Assembly (NCBI GenBank): GCA_033032175.1
Contig: CM065325.1
Coordinates: forward strand, 2,198,930 to 2,262,929
Source: Saturnia japonica
Taxonomy: Eukaryota > Arthropoda > Insecta > Lepidoptera > Saturniidae
Length of the DNA: 64,000 nt
Reading direction: 5' to 3'
The notes under the pieces were generated by a model, which was not told the origin of the DNA, ran no database searches, and was given only the letters and a program-made list of their open reading frames with translations. This document shows positions 44,602 through 55,769 of this stretch, in pieces; the first letter of the stretch is position 1; each line of letters opens with the position of its first letter. The position numbers and the translations under genes are program-made.

Positions 44602-45337
44602 CTAGCTGTGCCCGCGGCTTCGCTCACGTGGACTACAGAATGCCCGCGCGAATCTTGTTCCCCCGCTCCCGGCTATATTAAAGACAAAAATGCTTATTGT
44701 GGATGTTCCTTAGAAGATAGACGTATACTCGTATATATATGTACTATAGATAAATATATCGCGACATGTTATGCGTAGGAATTCTGAGGTAAGTAGATGT
44801 GTGGGAGGAGGTGGGTGGATAAGAAATTATTTTCAAATTTAGGGTCTGTAGCAGCAATAGCTCGGATATTAAAAATCTTAATTGTTAACACCCACCCCCG
44901 CAATCCATATTATGAGTAGGTTGTTATAAAATTCGCTCTTACATCATTTTTACATCACTTAAAGAAGATTCCTACCAAATTTGGAGTCGATAGGAGCTAT
45001 AGCTTGAAAATTGAAAATTTTCATGGTTATACCCACCACCGCAACACCCTGTAGGATGGGATATCGTAAAATTCGTTCATAAATTATTTCTACATCTCTT
45101 ACAAAAGATTCCTACCAAATTTGGAGTCGATAGGAGCTATATTTTAAAAACGGGAATTTTTCATTGTTAACGCCCCCGAAAACACCTTTGGGGGAGGAAT
45201 TTCTTAAGATCCGTGCTTAGCTGACCTCTACATGGTAAAAGTAATATTCCTGCAAAATTTCAAGTTTCTAGGTCTTATAGTTCTAGAGATATGGTGATGA
45301 GTCAATCTGTCTATAGAACAGCTCCTATATATATAGA
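44602..45337 (-). mobile_element. Non-autonomous Helitron with internal 140-bp tandem units, 736 bp
   Basis: The 3' end on the minus strand reads GCCGCGGGCACAGCTAG|T at 44602. The 5' end is near TCTATATATATAGGAGCTG at 45337. The interior carries three degenerate units of 140 bp; AGATTCCTACCAAATTTGG followed by AGTCGATAGGAGCTAT is repeated without change at 44966 and 45106, and the third unit (about 45165-45290) is more diverged. It has no coding frame. Confidence 0.78.
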
Positions 45338-45339
45338 AT

Positions 45340-46020
45340 ACAAATAGTGGATGCTAAACCATCCCGCAACTAGACATTGGAGGTAACGTTACACTAGAAA
45401 AAGCATACAATAACAGTTCAAACGAAACATTTTTTATAATAGAGCCATGTGGCGACAGAAAAAAAAGATGTGTAAATTTTTTCTTCCAAGTAAACAAAGA
45501 TATAAAATATAACGATACACATATAAAGAGTAGTGTAGATTTGTTGACAATAGATGGCGTTAGTATCGCGCAGGCGCTTGAAAAGATAATAATAAAAAAA
45601 GTTATGGATATGAGATTTCAGATCTAGACATAGATAACTTAGGAGTATTTAATTGATTTCGGAAACCGATATGACATTGTTTCAGATGTCCAGATACCTA
45701 GTTAGAAATAATTGTGTTATTTATAATTTGTAGATGATTAATATTAACTTTATTTTATCATTATTAGTGAAATTTTCATTAAATTTTGGTATTCGACCGT
45801 TTCACATTCGACTCCTATCCTGTCTGAAAATTAAATTATTCAAACATTTATATGGGATACGGTTACGATTTCGGATATTTTTTTCGGATATCCGATAGTT
45901 TCGGTTACGGAGTTCCAATAACTCTACTATAGATTAATATGTACAATGAAAAGACTTAAACACCACTTAATTAATTACCAATGCACATAAACGACACTTT
46001 AAGGTATATAATTTATTAAT
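45340..46020. other. No recognised feature
   Basis: AT-rich DNA without transposon ends or coding signal. Confidence 0.4.
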
Positions 46021-46021
46021 A

Positions 46022-46110
46022 TATGGGCGACCGAGCTTTGCTCGGTATCATAAAAAGAAAGAAAATCACTTAACCAGGTAAACTTGGAATAAAACATTAT
46101 TTAATTTAAA
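46022..46110 (+). repeat. Copy of the 10605 repeat
   Basis: GGGCGACCGAGCTTTGCTCGG with a hairpin stem ACCGAG/CTCGGT, then AAACTTGGAATAAAACATTAT. It matches 10609-10690. Confidence 0.6.
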
Positions 46111-46729
46111 AAATCATCCATATCGTTATGAATTGAATGAAATTAATTTCACGGTCGCAATATAAAAAAGTTACTTTTTAGATTCCTTATTTAGACTGTA
46201 ACATTATAAAAAGGCGTTATATTGAGAAACAAATTAAAAAACTATCGTTTCTTTATGTAGAAGTTTTTATACGAGTTTTTGGCGGAATCTTAATCTATTC
46301 GCATTTTGTGTGTCCATATCGTTAACCCTTACATAGTACATTGTTATCAATCATATCGCAATATTTGCTCATAGCTTACAGTGATACTTTTAGTTGGTTG
46401 GAAGTACCTATTACCACCTAGTAATTACAATTTAGTGGATAAATAATGACGACAACCGAGAATAGCCTCCTCGACATGTTTGAGGCCAAAATACCAGGGC
46501 GAAAAAAAAAATCACTAGGCGGATAAATATGGTTCCATGTCAGAAACTTGTAACCAAAGTGGGACTAAAATTCTCGTGACTTTGGTTCATTTATTAATTA
46601 CATAAATATTGAATAAATAATAAACTTTAAAACGAAAGAATGTAAAAAAGAGGAAATTGTTTATTTCAGTAGTATTGTAATCTTCTAACCGCGACAGTAA
46701 ACGGTTCGACGTTGTTCATAGTAAAGTTT

Positions 46730-47140
46730 TCATTTAAATCCAAGTGCACACAAGCTGTTGACTTTGAGCCGCGATCGACGCACGGTCGGCATGTAACAAC
46801 ACGGATCGCGGGTTGCTGACCGTCATAGGTAAACGTGACGCACGCGAGGGTCGACTGAGGGGCCTGGCAGGGACGCGGAGGGCAGGTTGCCGAGGGGGCG
46901 CCGAGGTTAAACGCGGAGGGGGACGGGGGGGTGGATGTTGATGCAGAGGCGTCGCGAGGCCGCCCTTGCGCGAAGGTGACGCGACAATTAACGTCGCGCG
47001 GTCATTCCACTGGCGGCGAGCTGGCGCGGTGTCAACGATTCCGATCATCCTGGTGCGATAGCGGACGACCGGACGCGACGCCCGCGACCGCTCCACGCCA
47101 CAGCATCGAATAGTGATACAGAATGTGCACTGCACAATAA
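46730..47140. other. CpG-rich islet, candidate host promoter or exon
   Basis: A 400-bp GC-rich block with many CG dinucleotides and no repeat match. A minus-strand frame of 133 codons (47135-46734) is Arg/Pro-rich (PPPRPPPRL) with no domain, which is expected from composition. Nothing decides between a promoter, a 5' exon and a GC-rich chance segment. Confidence 0.35.
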
Positions 47141-47544
47141 AGTACTTTTATTTTAAAAGTGAAATTTCTTGGGCGGCGATTCGAAAACTGGACGAAAATT
47201 GGGAGTGAAATTTCAAAGATGCGTCACGTTTAGGCATATTCCTTTTCATGAGAGAGAAGAAAGATGTAACGTAGAGAGAAGAAGAAAGAGCAGCTAGCTA
47301 TACATTGCATATCCAATACAGTTTAGGCTGTCTGCGTCTAACTTTTTAAGATGTAATTCTATCACGTGTACGGTGCTGCCCAGCAATATTTTTAGGGCCG
47401 ATTTTTCAATCCTCAGATTACTTTATTTGAAGAAGAATTTGGACGTTTTGACAGATAATTTATGTACAAACTGTCAACATTGAAAAATATATAGGTACTT
47501 TATAGGTTTAAGTATTGACCACAATTTCATCTGAAATCAAGTGA

Positions 47545-47830
47545 ACATACGACCTAAGATGGTATTAACACATTAAACCTAGTGGGTTTTCAAATGGAGC
47601 TGCCAAAACACACCAAATAGATGCTTGGCGATATATTTTCAACTTGCAGGTTGTATCTAACCAGATGCGCATTACAAAAGTCCTACCACCATGATATTTT
47701 ATAGTCACACCACACTGTTTTTCTTCACGAAAAGCTTCAGCTTATTGTAGGATTCGAATCTATGCTGATTGACACGGTTTTCCAAGTTCGGATTCCGAAC
47801 ACGATAACACGGAACCATCATATCTTTGTA
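47545..47830 (-). mobile_element. tRNA-derived SINE, family A, diverged
   Basis: It shares GATGGTATTAACACATTAAACCTAGTGG, ATAGATGCTTGGCGATATATTTTCAACTTG and GTAGGATTCGAATCTATGC (plus-strand view) with family A. The head boxes are degraded. Confidence 0.66.
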
Positions 47831-48447
47831 TCGTAAATTAGTTACTTTTACATCCTTTTTAAGTACTGCCTAACTTCTTATAGACAGAACGTGATGATAC
47901 GCAGCGTGTTGTCGTAACGATAAGCTGAATAATTTAACTTTCAACGAACATTGTTAATGTATTTACAGAGATTGAATAGGTACAAGTATATATTGTCTCT
48001 ATATAGATATATTTAGACCGTTAAAGAATTCAATCCTTATTATCACTATCGAGTGTAATTAAAATTGGAATAGGGAGAGGGATCTGCCAAAATCTCACCA
48101 AATCCCATTTAAAGGTAGGAGATATTTAGTGGATAAAGCCATAATACGTGAACATATCAAATTATTTTAATTATGTAAAAACTATAGGACAAATCACACG
48201 TAAGGTAGGAGGGGGGTTTCACCATATATTACCAAATCACTCATCGAGAGACTGCCCGAATAAAAAATTCCTCACGTAATTAATGGACCTCCCTAAGCAA
48301 CATAATCTGACACCATTCAACACGAAATTCAACGAGTTATATACTACAAGTTACATGTATCAGAAATTGTATTATTAACTTTATTTTTAAGAATCTATTA
48401 GACAGAATTGCATAATAAAGAGTTATCCAACGAGACACCTACAATAA

Positions 48448-48959
48448 TCTATACAATTAATAAAATTGAAGTATCTGTTTGTAATGTCAAAATGACAGTT
48501 TTTTACTAAATGCATATAAAAGTATGTACGACACTTATAACAAAAAGCCCATTTTGAAAGTTTTTGTCTGTCTGTTTGTTCCGGGTAGTCTCCAAAACGG
48601 TTGGTCCGATTTTAGCGGGACTATCACTGACAGATAGCTGATGATATAGAGAGTAACTTAGGCTACTTTTATTTTACAAAAAGAATTAGGGTTCCGCACA
48701 AATAAAAAAACTGGTCATGGCGAATCAATTCGGGCGCTTAAATGGCTTACGCTGAGTTAACCATAACAGATAAAGCAAATTAATGTATAAAACAATTGCA
48801 GACAATAAAAAGGGTTACAAAAAAGTCTGTGAGAGTATACGTCTATCTTCTAAGGAACACCCACAATAAGCATTTTTGTCTTTAAATAGCCGGTAGCGAG
48901 GAGCAGGATTCGCGAGGGCATTCTGTAGTCCACGTAAGCGAAGCCAAGGGCATAGCTAG
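48448..48959 (+). mobile_element. Non-autonomous Helitron, 512 bp
   Basis: It starts TCTATACAATTAATAAAATT after A and ends GCCAAGGGCATAGCTAG; the next base is C rather than T. Its interior GGGCGCTTAAATGGCTTACG is shared with 7840-8160. GTCTATCTTCTAAGGAACACCCACAATAAGC to the end is also found, inverted, at the 3' part of 44602-45337. Confidence 0.76.
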
Positions 48960-49329
48960 CATATCATACATATAAAATCACACGTAAATGTCAAATTGAG
49001 AGGATCGCAGAGGTCAAAGTTTCCTACATCCACTTCGAAATAACACCAAATACAATATTACTAGCTCGACTTAACTATCGATAACTTATCTAATATGAAA
49101 ACTTACTTGATCGACAAACTGGTATTGAAATAGGATAAAGATATGGGATATAATAGGATAAAGTTTATGTAATTGTGTACAATCTGAATTGTTTTTGGTT
49201 TTGTGGCCGAGTCGCGAACTACGCGCGCAGTTATAGGGCTGCCACTTGTTTACCATTTTCATTATTACTTATTTATTTTATTTGTATTCTATACAAGTAT
49301 TATTTATTACTTAGCGTTTGACTACAATC

Positions 49330-49380
49330 TTAGCCGACGTTAAGTGACGACGTGACCGAAGATGTTAACACTCAGTTATT
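49330..49380 (-). repeat. SINE family A tail fragment
   Basis: CGACGTTAAGTGACGACGTG.CC.AAGATG.TAACAC matches the tail of 40845-41070 only. Confidence 0.55.
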
Positions 49381-50095
49381 TTTACTCATATTATTGACAA
49401 CTAATAAAATACATTAATTGAGAAATAACCTATTATAATTCCCGTTTACAAAATTTCAGCAAAATCTTTTACTACTTACTATTTTTTTAAGATGCCTATA
49501 GGTATTGTTTATAATTCTTACAGCCTATCAATTATGAAATGTCGTATGGTTCCCGGCTACAATATTTAGAATAGAGGAAAATTAAATTTTTCATTTTTTT
49601 TACTATTTATAAAAGTATTAATGAAATATCTTATAACCCATCATTAATAACATTAGTTATGCTTACCTTGTACAAAATGTCATCAAAATCGAGTAAGAAA
49701 TAATAACAGCTTATTTTTTTTGGGAATTCTTTTTTTTTAACACTCCTAAAAATTTATTGAAAATTCATCATTCATGGAATTACTTATACTTCTCGTGTAC
49801 AAAATTTCATCAAAATCAGTCAAGAATTAAAAAGATTTTTTTTACTATACCTAAAAGTTTTATTGAACATTCTTATACCCTATCAATTGACCAATAACAA
49901 GCATCCTGTGTATACAATTGCAAGAAAATCGGTTGAGCCGTTTTTGAGTTAAATCCGAAAATACAAAAGACAGACAAACAATTAAAAAAAATGACAAATT
50001 CGTTATCAGTGTCGTTCATATAATATGTCTATCGGGAAATTTGGAAAAAAATAATAAATGTACTGACAGAACTACGGATTTATTAATATAGATTA
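49380..50095 (+). mobile_element. Longest copy of the 120-bp-unit family
   Basis: Four to five degenerate units follow one another from about 49440. Each contains a TACAAAATTTCA.CAAAATC block, a CTAAAAGT.TT.ATTGAAAATTCTTAT block and a CTATCAATT.A block. The end reads GAGCCGTTTTTGAGTTAAATCCG and GAACTACGGATTTATTAATATAGAT. Unit number differs between copies: about five here, two to three at 33833-34130. Confidence 0.68.
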
Positions 50096-50322
50096 TCGTC
50101 TCCTACGAATAAATCACAGATACGGTGATATGAAAAAAATATACTTGTTGCATTAATGGATTTCTTCATTGAATACCTACTCTTAGTCATAATTGTCACA
50201 TCTCCTATTATACACTACGCCATCATTGACCTAAACTAACATAAAAGAATTTTGAACCATTATAATTAATAATTAAAGTATTGTCATTTGCAAGGGACAT
50301 TGTACAATATTTTTACACTTTC

Positions 50323-50510
50323 TTTTTTTGACGTGACAACGTCTTATAAATTGGTTTGCCGGGTGACACTTCAAGAAACTGCGTTACGCTCCGCTCACGT
50401 TATGCGCTCACAATGAGAGCGAGTGAGAGGCACGCGTCCCTTCCACTCGGGCATAGTTAGCCCGCCTAAGAGCGAGAGAGACAGACATAAAGTCGTTGTC
50501 ACGTAAAACT
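50323..50510. repeat. Foldback MITE, 188 bp
   Basis: Left arm TTTTTTTGACGTGACAACGTCTTATA and right arm inverse AGTTTTACGTGACAACGACTTTATG pair over about 20 bp. The CG-rich interior has GCTCACAATGAGAGCGAG. The family is recurrent in insect genomes in my recollection; the name is not certain. Confidence 0.7.
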
Positions 50511-50694
50511 TTCGCCCGTATACCGACTTTACAGGCAACCAATTTTTTTTAACTTTTATTTTGGATAATATGAAGCATTTTGAGACACATAATTGAATAT
50601 TTTACTATTTTCTGGCGTATTTCATGCTTTCCTATGTTATTTGAAAACACCGGACATTATTTTTATGGTGACGTCATTACCGTAATAAATATTT

Positions 50695-50905
50695 ACTGAA
50701 TTGAACTTTTTCTTTAAAATAAGAATACTGTTATTGTTACCTGTCGATTGTCATACTCTGTGCTTGTCATCACACTGCAGTGTGTATACATTAGCTGATA
50801 GTTACATTTTTCGTAACTTTTGACCGTCGCGTTATAACTTGAAAGGGTAAGTATTTTTTAAAATTAATGCGATTTTCGTAACTTCAGCAGCAACTTCACA
50901 ACAGC
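50695..50905 (+). repeat. Second copy of the 24165 repeat
   Basis: It matches the reverse complement of 24165-24425 in at least five blocks. Confidence 0.62.
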
Positions 50906-51159
50906 CCTGTCTTGTGTCTCCTGCTTTCACCCGGATATAGGTGAAGTAAAAATAGCTCCCTAACATTAGCACATAATGGTAATACACTTTATAAACAGTA
51001 ATATAAACTATAAGTTACATTTTTTATACAAAATTAAACAATTTTCTATAATACTAACTTCCATATTATTTGAAAAATCAGCGTATAGAGATACAATGAT
51101 ATTAAAAACCAGTTTGTTATTGAAATATGTATTTTATTTTTCTCTTGTTCCACATAAGT

Positions 51160-51640
51160 AGAGTCAGCACAACGTGCTTTCTTCCTTCACGTTGTGAACT
51201 GAGATTCGGCTTAGTATTTTACGACTGGCCGCTTGCCTGACGTCAATCCTCCTTGGGATCTCCTTGTTTACGTCTAGCCAACGTCAACTAAATAGCCCCT
51301 ACCATCGTCTCCAAGGACTTTTACCAAGGCAAGGATTTTGGCCAAAGGAAGGCAAGCACGGGAAAACTAATGTTAAGTGTGGTTTTAACAAAGTTTTGTT
51401 TCTACAGCACCCGATTGGGAAGAACAGGTACCGTCCAAAAAGAACAGCAACGGCCGATGTCAGATTCCATTGACAGACGTCGCATTCATAATGGTTTACT
51501 CAAATGCCTAATCACACCTCGGGACCCAATATCAAGACCGGTCTCATCCAAGGACAGCTGACTCCCATCCCAAAACACCCCCGCTCGTACCTGGCTACTC
51601 CCTTGGATTTTCGTATTGCATATATCTCAAATTTCGGGAA
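51160..51640. other. Segment of moderate GC, unclassified
   Basis: Base composition changes here (CCAAGGACTTTTACCAAGGCAAGG, CCCGCTCGTACCTGGCTACTC). Two overlapping frames of 69 and 63 codons have no domain. It may be an old transposon or host exon material; no support for either. Confidence 0.3.
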
Positions 51641-51908
51641 TTTTGGGATTAGGGTACTCATCTAGATAAATATATTATGTAGTTGTACACTTTTTTATAG
51701 TAGTACGACAAAGTGACGGGATTGTGGCTGATGGTAAGTAGGGTAGAATACAAAAAACTGACGAAAACCGATTGATCGGCCTATTGACGCTTGCATCATC
51801 ATGACAGGAACTGGATATACACTGACTGATCTCGAAAGGCGACAAACCAAAGGCGAGTTACTGTGATGGGTGTGTATGGTGGTGGCGATCCAGTCGATGT
51901 CGAGTATA

Positions 51909-51921
51909 GATCTCTACCACC
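51909..51921 (+). repeat. Left 13-bp target-site duplication
   Basis: GATCTCTACCACC, identical to 52022-52034. Confidence 0.88.
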
Positions 51922-52021
51922 TTTTTTTTTTTTTTTTTTAACTGACTACACTGTTAGCCTTAGGGGCCCTATCCAAAAACAGAGCCGCTGCGGCTTTTAC
52001 AGCTTCACCGAACTTGGGGGC
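51922..52021 (-). mobile_element. 100-bp retroposon with A18 tail and 13-bp target duplication
   Basis: GATCTCTACCACC occurs at 51909-51921 and again at 52022-52034. Between them lies T18 (51922-51939) and about 80 bp of GC-richer sequence. The poly(T) adjoins the left repeat, so the inserted RNA copy lies on the minus strand with its A-tail at 51939-51922. It is a severely 5'-truncated LINE 3' end or a processed RNA; the source is not identified. Confidence 0.88.
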
Positions 52022-52034
52022 GATCTCTACCACC
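52022..52034 (+). repeat. Right 13-bp target-site duplication
   Basis: GATCTCTACCACC, identical to 51909-51921. Joining the two copies restores a continuous pre-insertion sequence. Confidence 0.88.
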
Positions 52035-52214
52035 CCGCTTCATTCCTAGATATGCACCGACTGATCCCAGAACATAACGTGGACATGCCTAACCGTACCG
52101 CTATGGCAGGTGTAATCAGTATGTATAATGTACTGTATGGATGTTACAAATTACGACCCAATCGCACACAACTTCCTGCTCTCGACTGCTTCCCCGTACT
52201 TTCCATAAGATAAG

Positions 52215-53320
52215 TTAATAACTTAAATATATTTTACAAAAATTTGTTTATTAATCATTAGATCTCTGTGTAAGAGAATATTAATAAAAAATAATGTAAG
52301 AACTTTTCCAGAAAAATAAAATCTCGCGGCTTCACACTCGCTGAGTTGACGTCGTAAAAGTCCATACGAGAGCCAATGGACCCATAAGTGAAGACATTTC
52401 AAACTAACGAAATCACTCGAAAATGAACTTTAAGGGATTGGGTATAATGCGTTTAGGGGAGGTTCGTAAAGACTCCCGGGCCACCCTCGTCAGGCGTCAC
52501 CCTCCCACGTTAGTACGCCTGTTGGTTTCCAAGTGCTGAGTTGGCATGGTCAGGCATAAATGATAACCTTGACCTCGAAATGAATTTTTACAACCGAATT
52601 AGGTTTTCTTAAGTTATACAAATTAACTCGCGGTTCATTAAAAAGTTGTTTTAATTATAAAATATTGTATAGGCTTGCAATTTTAACGAATAGTCTTGTA
52701 AATATATTGATTTATATTTAGACGGAAGAATATTTGTGTAAAATAATAGTTTTCGTTTAGTAGCACCGTAGCACGACACGACAAACATACGGTACTTTAC
52801 CTAACTGTAAGCGCAGTGTAATCCAAAACTTCAAGTTTTTTCCAACTTTTACTTTTTTAAATGTTTTAAAAGAATAATTATAATTTAAATTATTGTTACT
52901 ATTTTTATCATGGTATACCGAATTTCTTAATAGAAATAAATGAGTGCCCATTAGAATTTATTTATTTAGGGGTACATGAAATAACGAAAAATCTTTAATA
53001 TTTTAATATTAAAAAAAATTCTTAACTCTTATAATTTTGGAAAGGGGAGAGGTTTTCAATTATTACTTTTGCTTATACAGGCTGGGTGGTTTTATAATCA
53101 TTGAAAGTTTGCATATAAGTAATACTTGAACGCCCATAGATAAAATAAAATATCGATGTTATTTCATTATCTTATTATTATTTACAGACGCGATTGGTAC
53201 GTATCGATGTCCTATTAGAACGTTTTTAGTCACGTGTTTAATGGTTTGTGTTTTAATCACTATTAGATATACCACATGAAAAAAATAATATATTAACTAT
53301 TATACGACAACCCTGCGATC
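52215..53320. other. No recognised feature
   Basis: AT-rich DNA, no transposon end or coding signal. Confidence 0.4.
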
Positions 53321-53329
53321 GGATATTCG

Positions 53330-53425
53330 CTTCGTGTCGCGTCACGTTGGCCGCGGCCATGTTGTCCCGCTAAATTGCGAGGTGCACGCGCGAGCGACCG
53401 CGGCCGGTGGTTTGCGCGATATCTT
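53330..53425. other. Small CpG-rich islet
   Basis: GTTGGCCGCGGCCATGTTG and CGCGAGCGACCGCGGCCGG; no repeat match. Confidence 0.3.
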
Positions 53426-53574
53426 ACGAAGTAAAAAATTTCACATAACACAATAGATAGGTACATCTATATTCGTAAGTAGCAACCTAATATTGATTGA
53501 TCTCTGTTTTGACTTCGGCCCTATTGAAGGTTATTTATAAATATCCAATAGGCTGTGTTGTGACCACTTAAGGT

Positions 53575-53690
53575 TTAATTAAATGAAAAGAATTTTTCAA
53601 ATTTGACTGGTAGTTACAGAGATTAGCCTGATCAACCAAACAAATAATAAAACAATCTCCTGAGCTTCACAATATAATACCTATTACGTA
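53575..53690 (-). mobile_element. Helitron 5' fragment
   Basis: The minus strand reads GAAGCTCAGGAGATTGTTTT, GGCTAATCTCTGTAACTACCAG and GAAAAATTCTTTTC, the 5' third of the Lep1-like family. The 3' part is missing. Confidence 0.6.
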
Positions 53691-54309
53691 CATTTCAAAA
53701 GCTCTACCACTCTTGTAACATGAATCAACCCTTGAAACGCTTTGACAAAGATTATAAAAATTACTCATCACAAAAACTATAATACAAATATTTCAAAAGT
53801 TCGTACATTTTACATAATATGCTTTAATTTGTTGATTTATTTGGACAGTGAACCGTTTGAGTCTGTCATCGATATTTAGCACTGAATTAATTTGCAGCAT
53901 GTGATTGAATGAGAGGTAATGCTGTTGACGAAATGCTGTTTTGTTTTATGGCCATAGTATTGTAAAAACAATACACTTTTTTCTTTCTTTAAGTATTTAT
54001 AATCCCTTTTTCGGACAACCTTAAACACTACTTAAATAGTGTGTATATTATATTAATTTTCAATCTCGGACATCCTTAATACATAATTAATGATCACAGC
54101 AAAGATTTAATTTTTTACTACTGTTCTTTTACTTTGGCCCATACAACTGAGATAAAGTCGCTCCTCGTGTTTTACGAACAAAGTTGAACGCACTTATCGT
54201 ACGTTCGGACGAACAATAAAAACGCTGTTCGTACATTTAACAAGACGTCTGACAAATTGGCAGTGTTAAGTGTTACTAGTGCTGCCAGGTGTATGTTCTA
54301 AAATAGCGG

Positions 54310-54760
54310 GGAATAACGAAAAAATCACGAACCCGGGATTGTCAACTTTTGAAAAATTGTTTTAAACCTTTTATATGTTGAAAATAATACATATGAAACT
54401 ATTTTTTCCATTAATACATCATAAAAAATGGTTTAAAATTATTTTTCAATCTTAATAAAAAGTACGCCACAAAAACGATGCATTATGGTTCCGGGACGTC
54501 ATCGTTCATTTTATATGTCATTTTGTATGATATCTGTGAAAAGTTTGAGAACTAACGCAAGAGTCCAACGTTCCTATTTCCTGAATGTTAACGTTACGTT
54601 TTGTAACCGGCGTTTCAAATCACGTGACTCACAGTCAATAAATATTATTTTTCAAAAGGGAAAATTAAATAAATGAACAATTACTTTTTTCCAGATTTGC
54701 ATTGTTTTAGGCATTTTATCTATAGACCAATATTACTCAATAATTTACTATAATATTTAA
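54310..54760 (-). repeat. Unclassified repeat, copy 1 of a pair with 61905-62160
   Basis: The reverse complement shares GAGTAATATTGGTCTATAG, AATCACGTGACTCACAG (in inverse order of strand) and GTTTAAAACAATTTT.CAAAAGTTG with 61905-62160. It is longer than that copy by about 200 bp in the middle. Confidence 0.65.
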
Positions 54761-54769
54761 TACGCTTTT

Positions 54770-55160
54770 CTTAGTTAAATATACAGTCAATTCGCGGATT
54801 GTGGTTAAAATAAGTTATGAAAATAAGTACATAATCTAAATAAAATATATACGTATTAAAAAAGTTTATGTACCTATGTAGCAATTGTAATTTCCGCTGA
54901 CTGAATCGTTTGTAGATAATGGAAGTAGATTGCAACGCATTACAACCCGGTTGATCGTCATAGAAATTGCTATCATGATATGGTAAAGTAATCTGGCATC
55001 GATAGGATAGGAAGGAAAGTGGACATTTCTCGTTTTCGAGTTCACACCTCGCTTAAGGTAGATGAGGCAGAACGATATACAAAACGTATTATCAACAATT
55101 TCATATAATTATTAGATGTATAAGCAATATGCTATTTATTTTTCTACCACAGTTTATAAT
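54770..55160. other. No recognised feature
   Basis: AT-rich; nothing supported. Confidence 0.4.
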
Positions 55161-55350
55161 ATTCACCAATAGTTTGGAAGCCTTCGTGGTGTTTACAAAT
55201 GCCTGAGGGGTTGAATTTCAAAAAATCTTTCCTCAGTATTCAACGATAGTGTAAACTTAGCATGCAAATTTTCACGGTCTTAGTACCAGTAATTTGGGCT
55301 GTTCGTTGATATGTCAGTCAGTCAGTTACCTTTTAAATATATAGATGAGT
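55160..55350 (+). repeat. Lepidopteran short repeat fragment
   Basis: GCCTGAGGGGTTGAATTTC, then TGGGCTGTTCGTTGATATGTCAGTCAGTCAG and an end TTTTAAATATATAGATGAG, a common form of Helitron-like repeat. Its ends are not clear. Confidence 0.45.
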
Positions 55351-55519
55351 AATCTATTACTGACCAGGCTCAATACAATAAATATTTAACACTATTGAAG
55401 TATGCTGAAGAAAAGATACAGCTGAATCCATCACATGATTTCTATCGCTACTCTTGTGTCCGCCAACTAACCATACAATTTATTTCAATTCAAAACGCAA
55501 TACAGCAAGTATGGCATTA

Positions 55520-55690
55520 TAAGATTGCCTATCCACTGAAGCGGAGTTGTGAAAATATCGACCAACAGAATTGCATCTCTAGCAAATTTAGACCAATAAA
55601 ATTGTACTTCTAGATTTTTATGTATTTTTATTGGTCGAAATTTCTACAGCTTCGCTCCGCTCCGCTTAAGTGTACAGGTAGCCTAACAGG
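55520..55690. repeat. Foldback MITE, about 170 bp
   Basis: Left arm GCCTATCCACTGAAGCGGAG..GTGAAAATATCGACCAA and right arm inverse GGCTACCTGTACACTTAAGC..GAAATTTCGACCAATA are inverted repeats. The middle contains a second shorter pair around ATTGGTCGA. It is noncoding. Confidence 0.66.
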
Positions 55691-55769
55691 GTGCTTAGTA
55701 TAATAAGCCTCTTACTTTTTTTAACCGTGTGGTAGAACAAGACAATTGTGTCCGTCTGAATCGCGACCA

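Noticed and set aside
46734..47135. 133-codon minus-strand frame
   Set aside because: Arg/Pro-rich with no domain; long frames are expected in GC-rich DNA because stop codons are AT-rich.
49440..49950. Repeated units considered as a CRISPR-like array
   Set aside because: The units are about 120 bp, AT-rich, degenerate throughout and dispersed in the genome; there are no short identical repeats with unique spacers.
51413..51432. 20-bp micro-exon candidate (CTACAG|CACCCG...AACAG|GTACCG)
   Set aside because: Both splice motifs are weak and such short AG...GT pairs occur often by chance.
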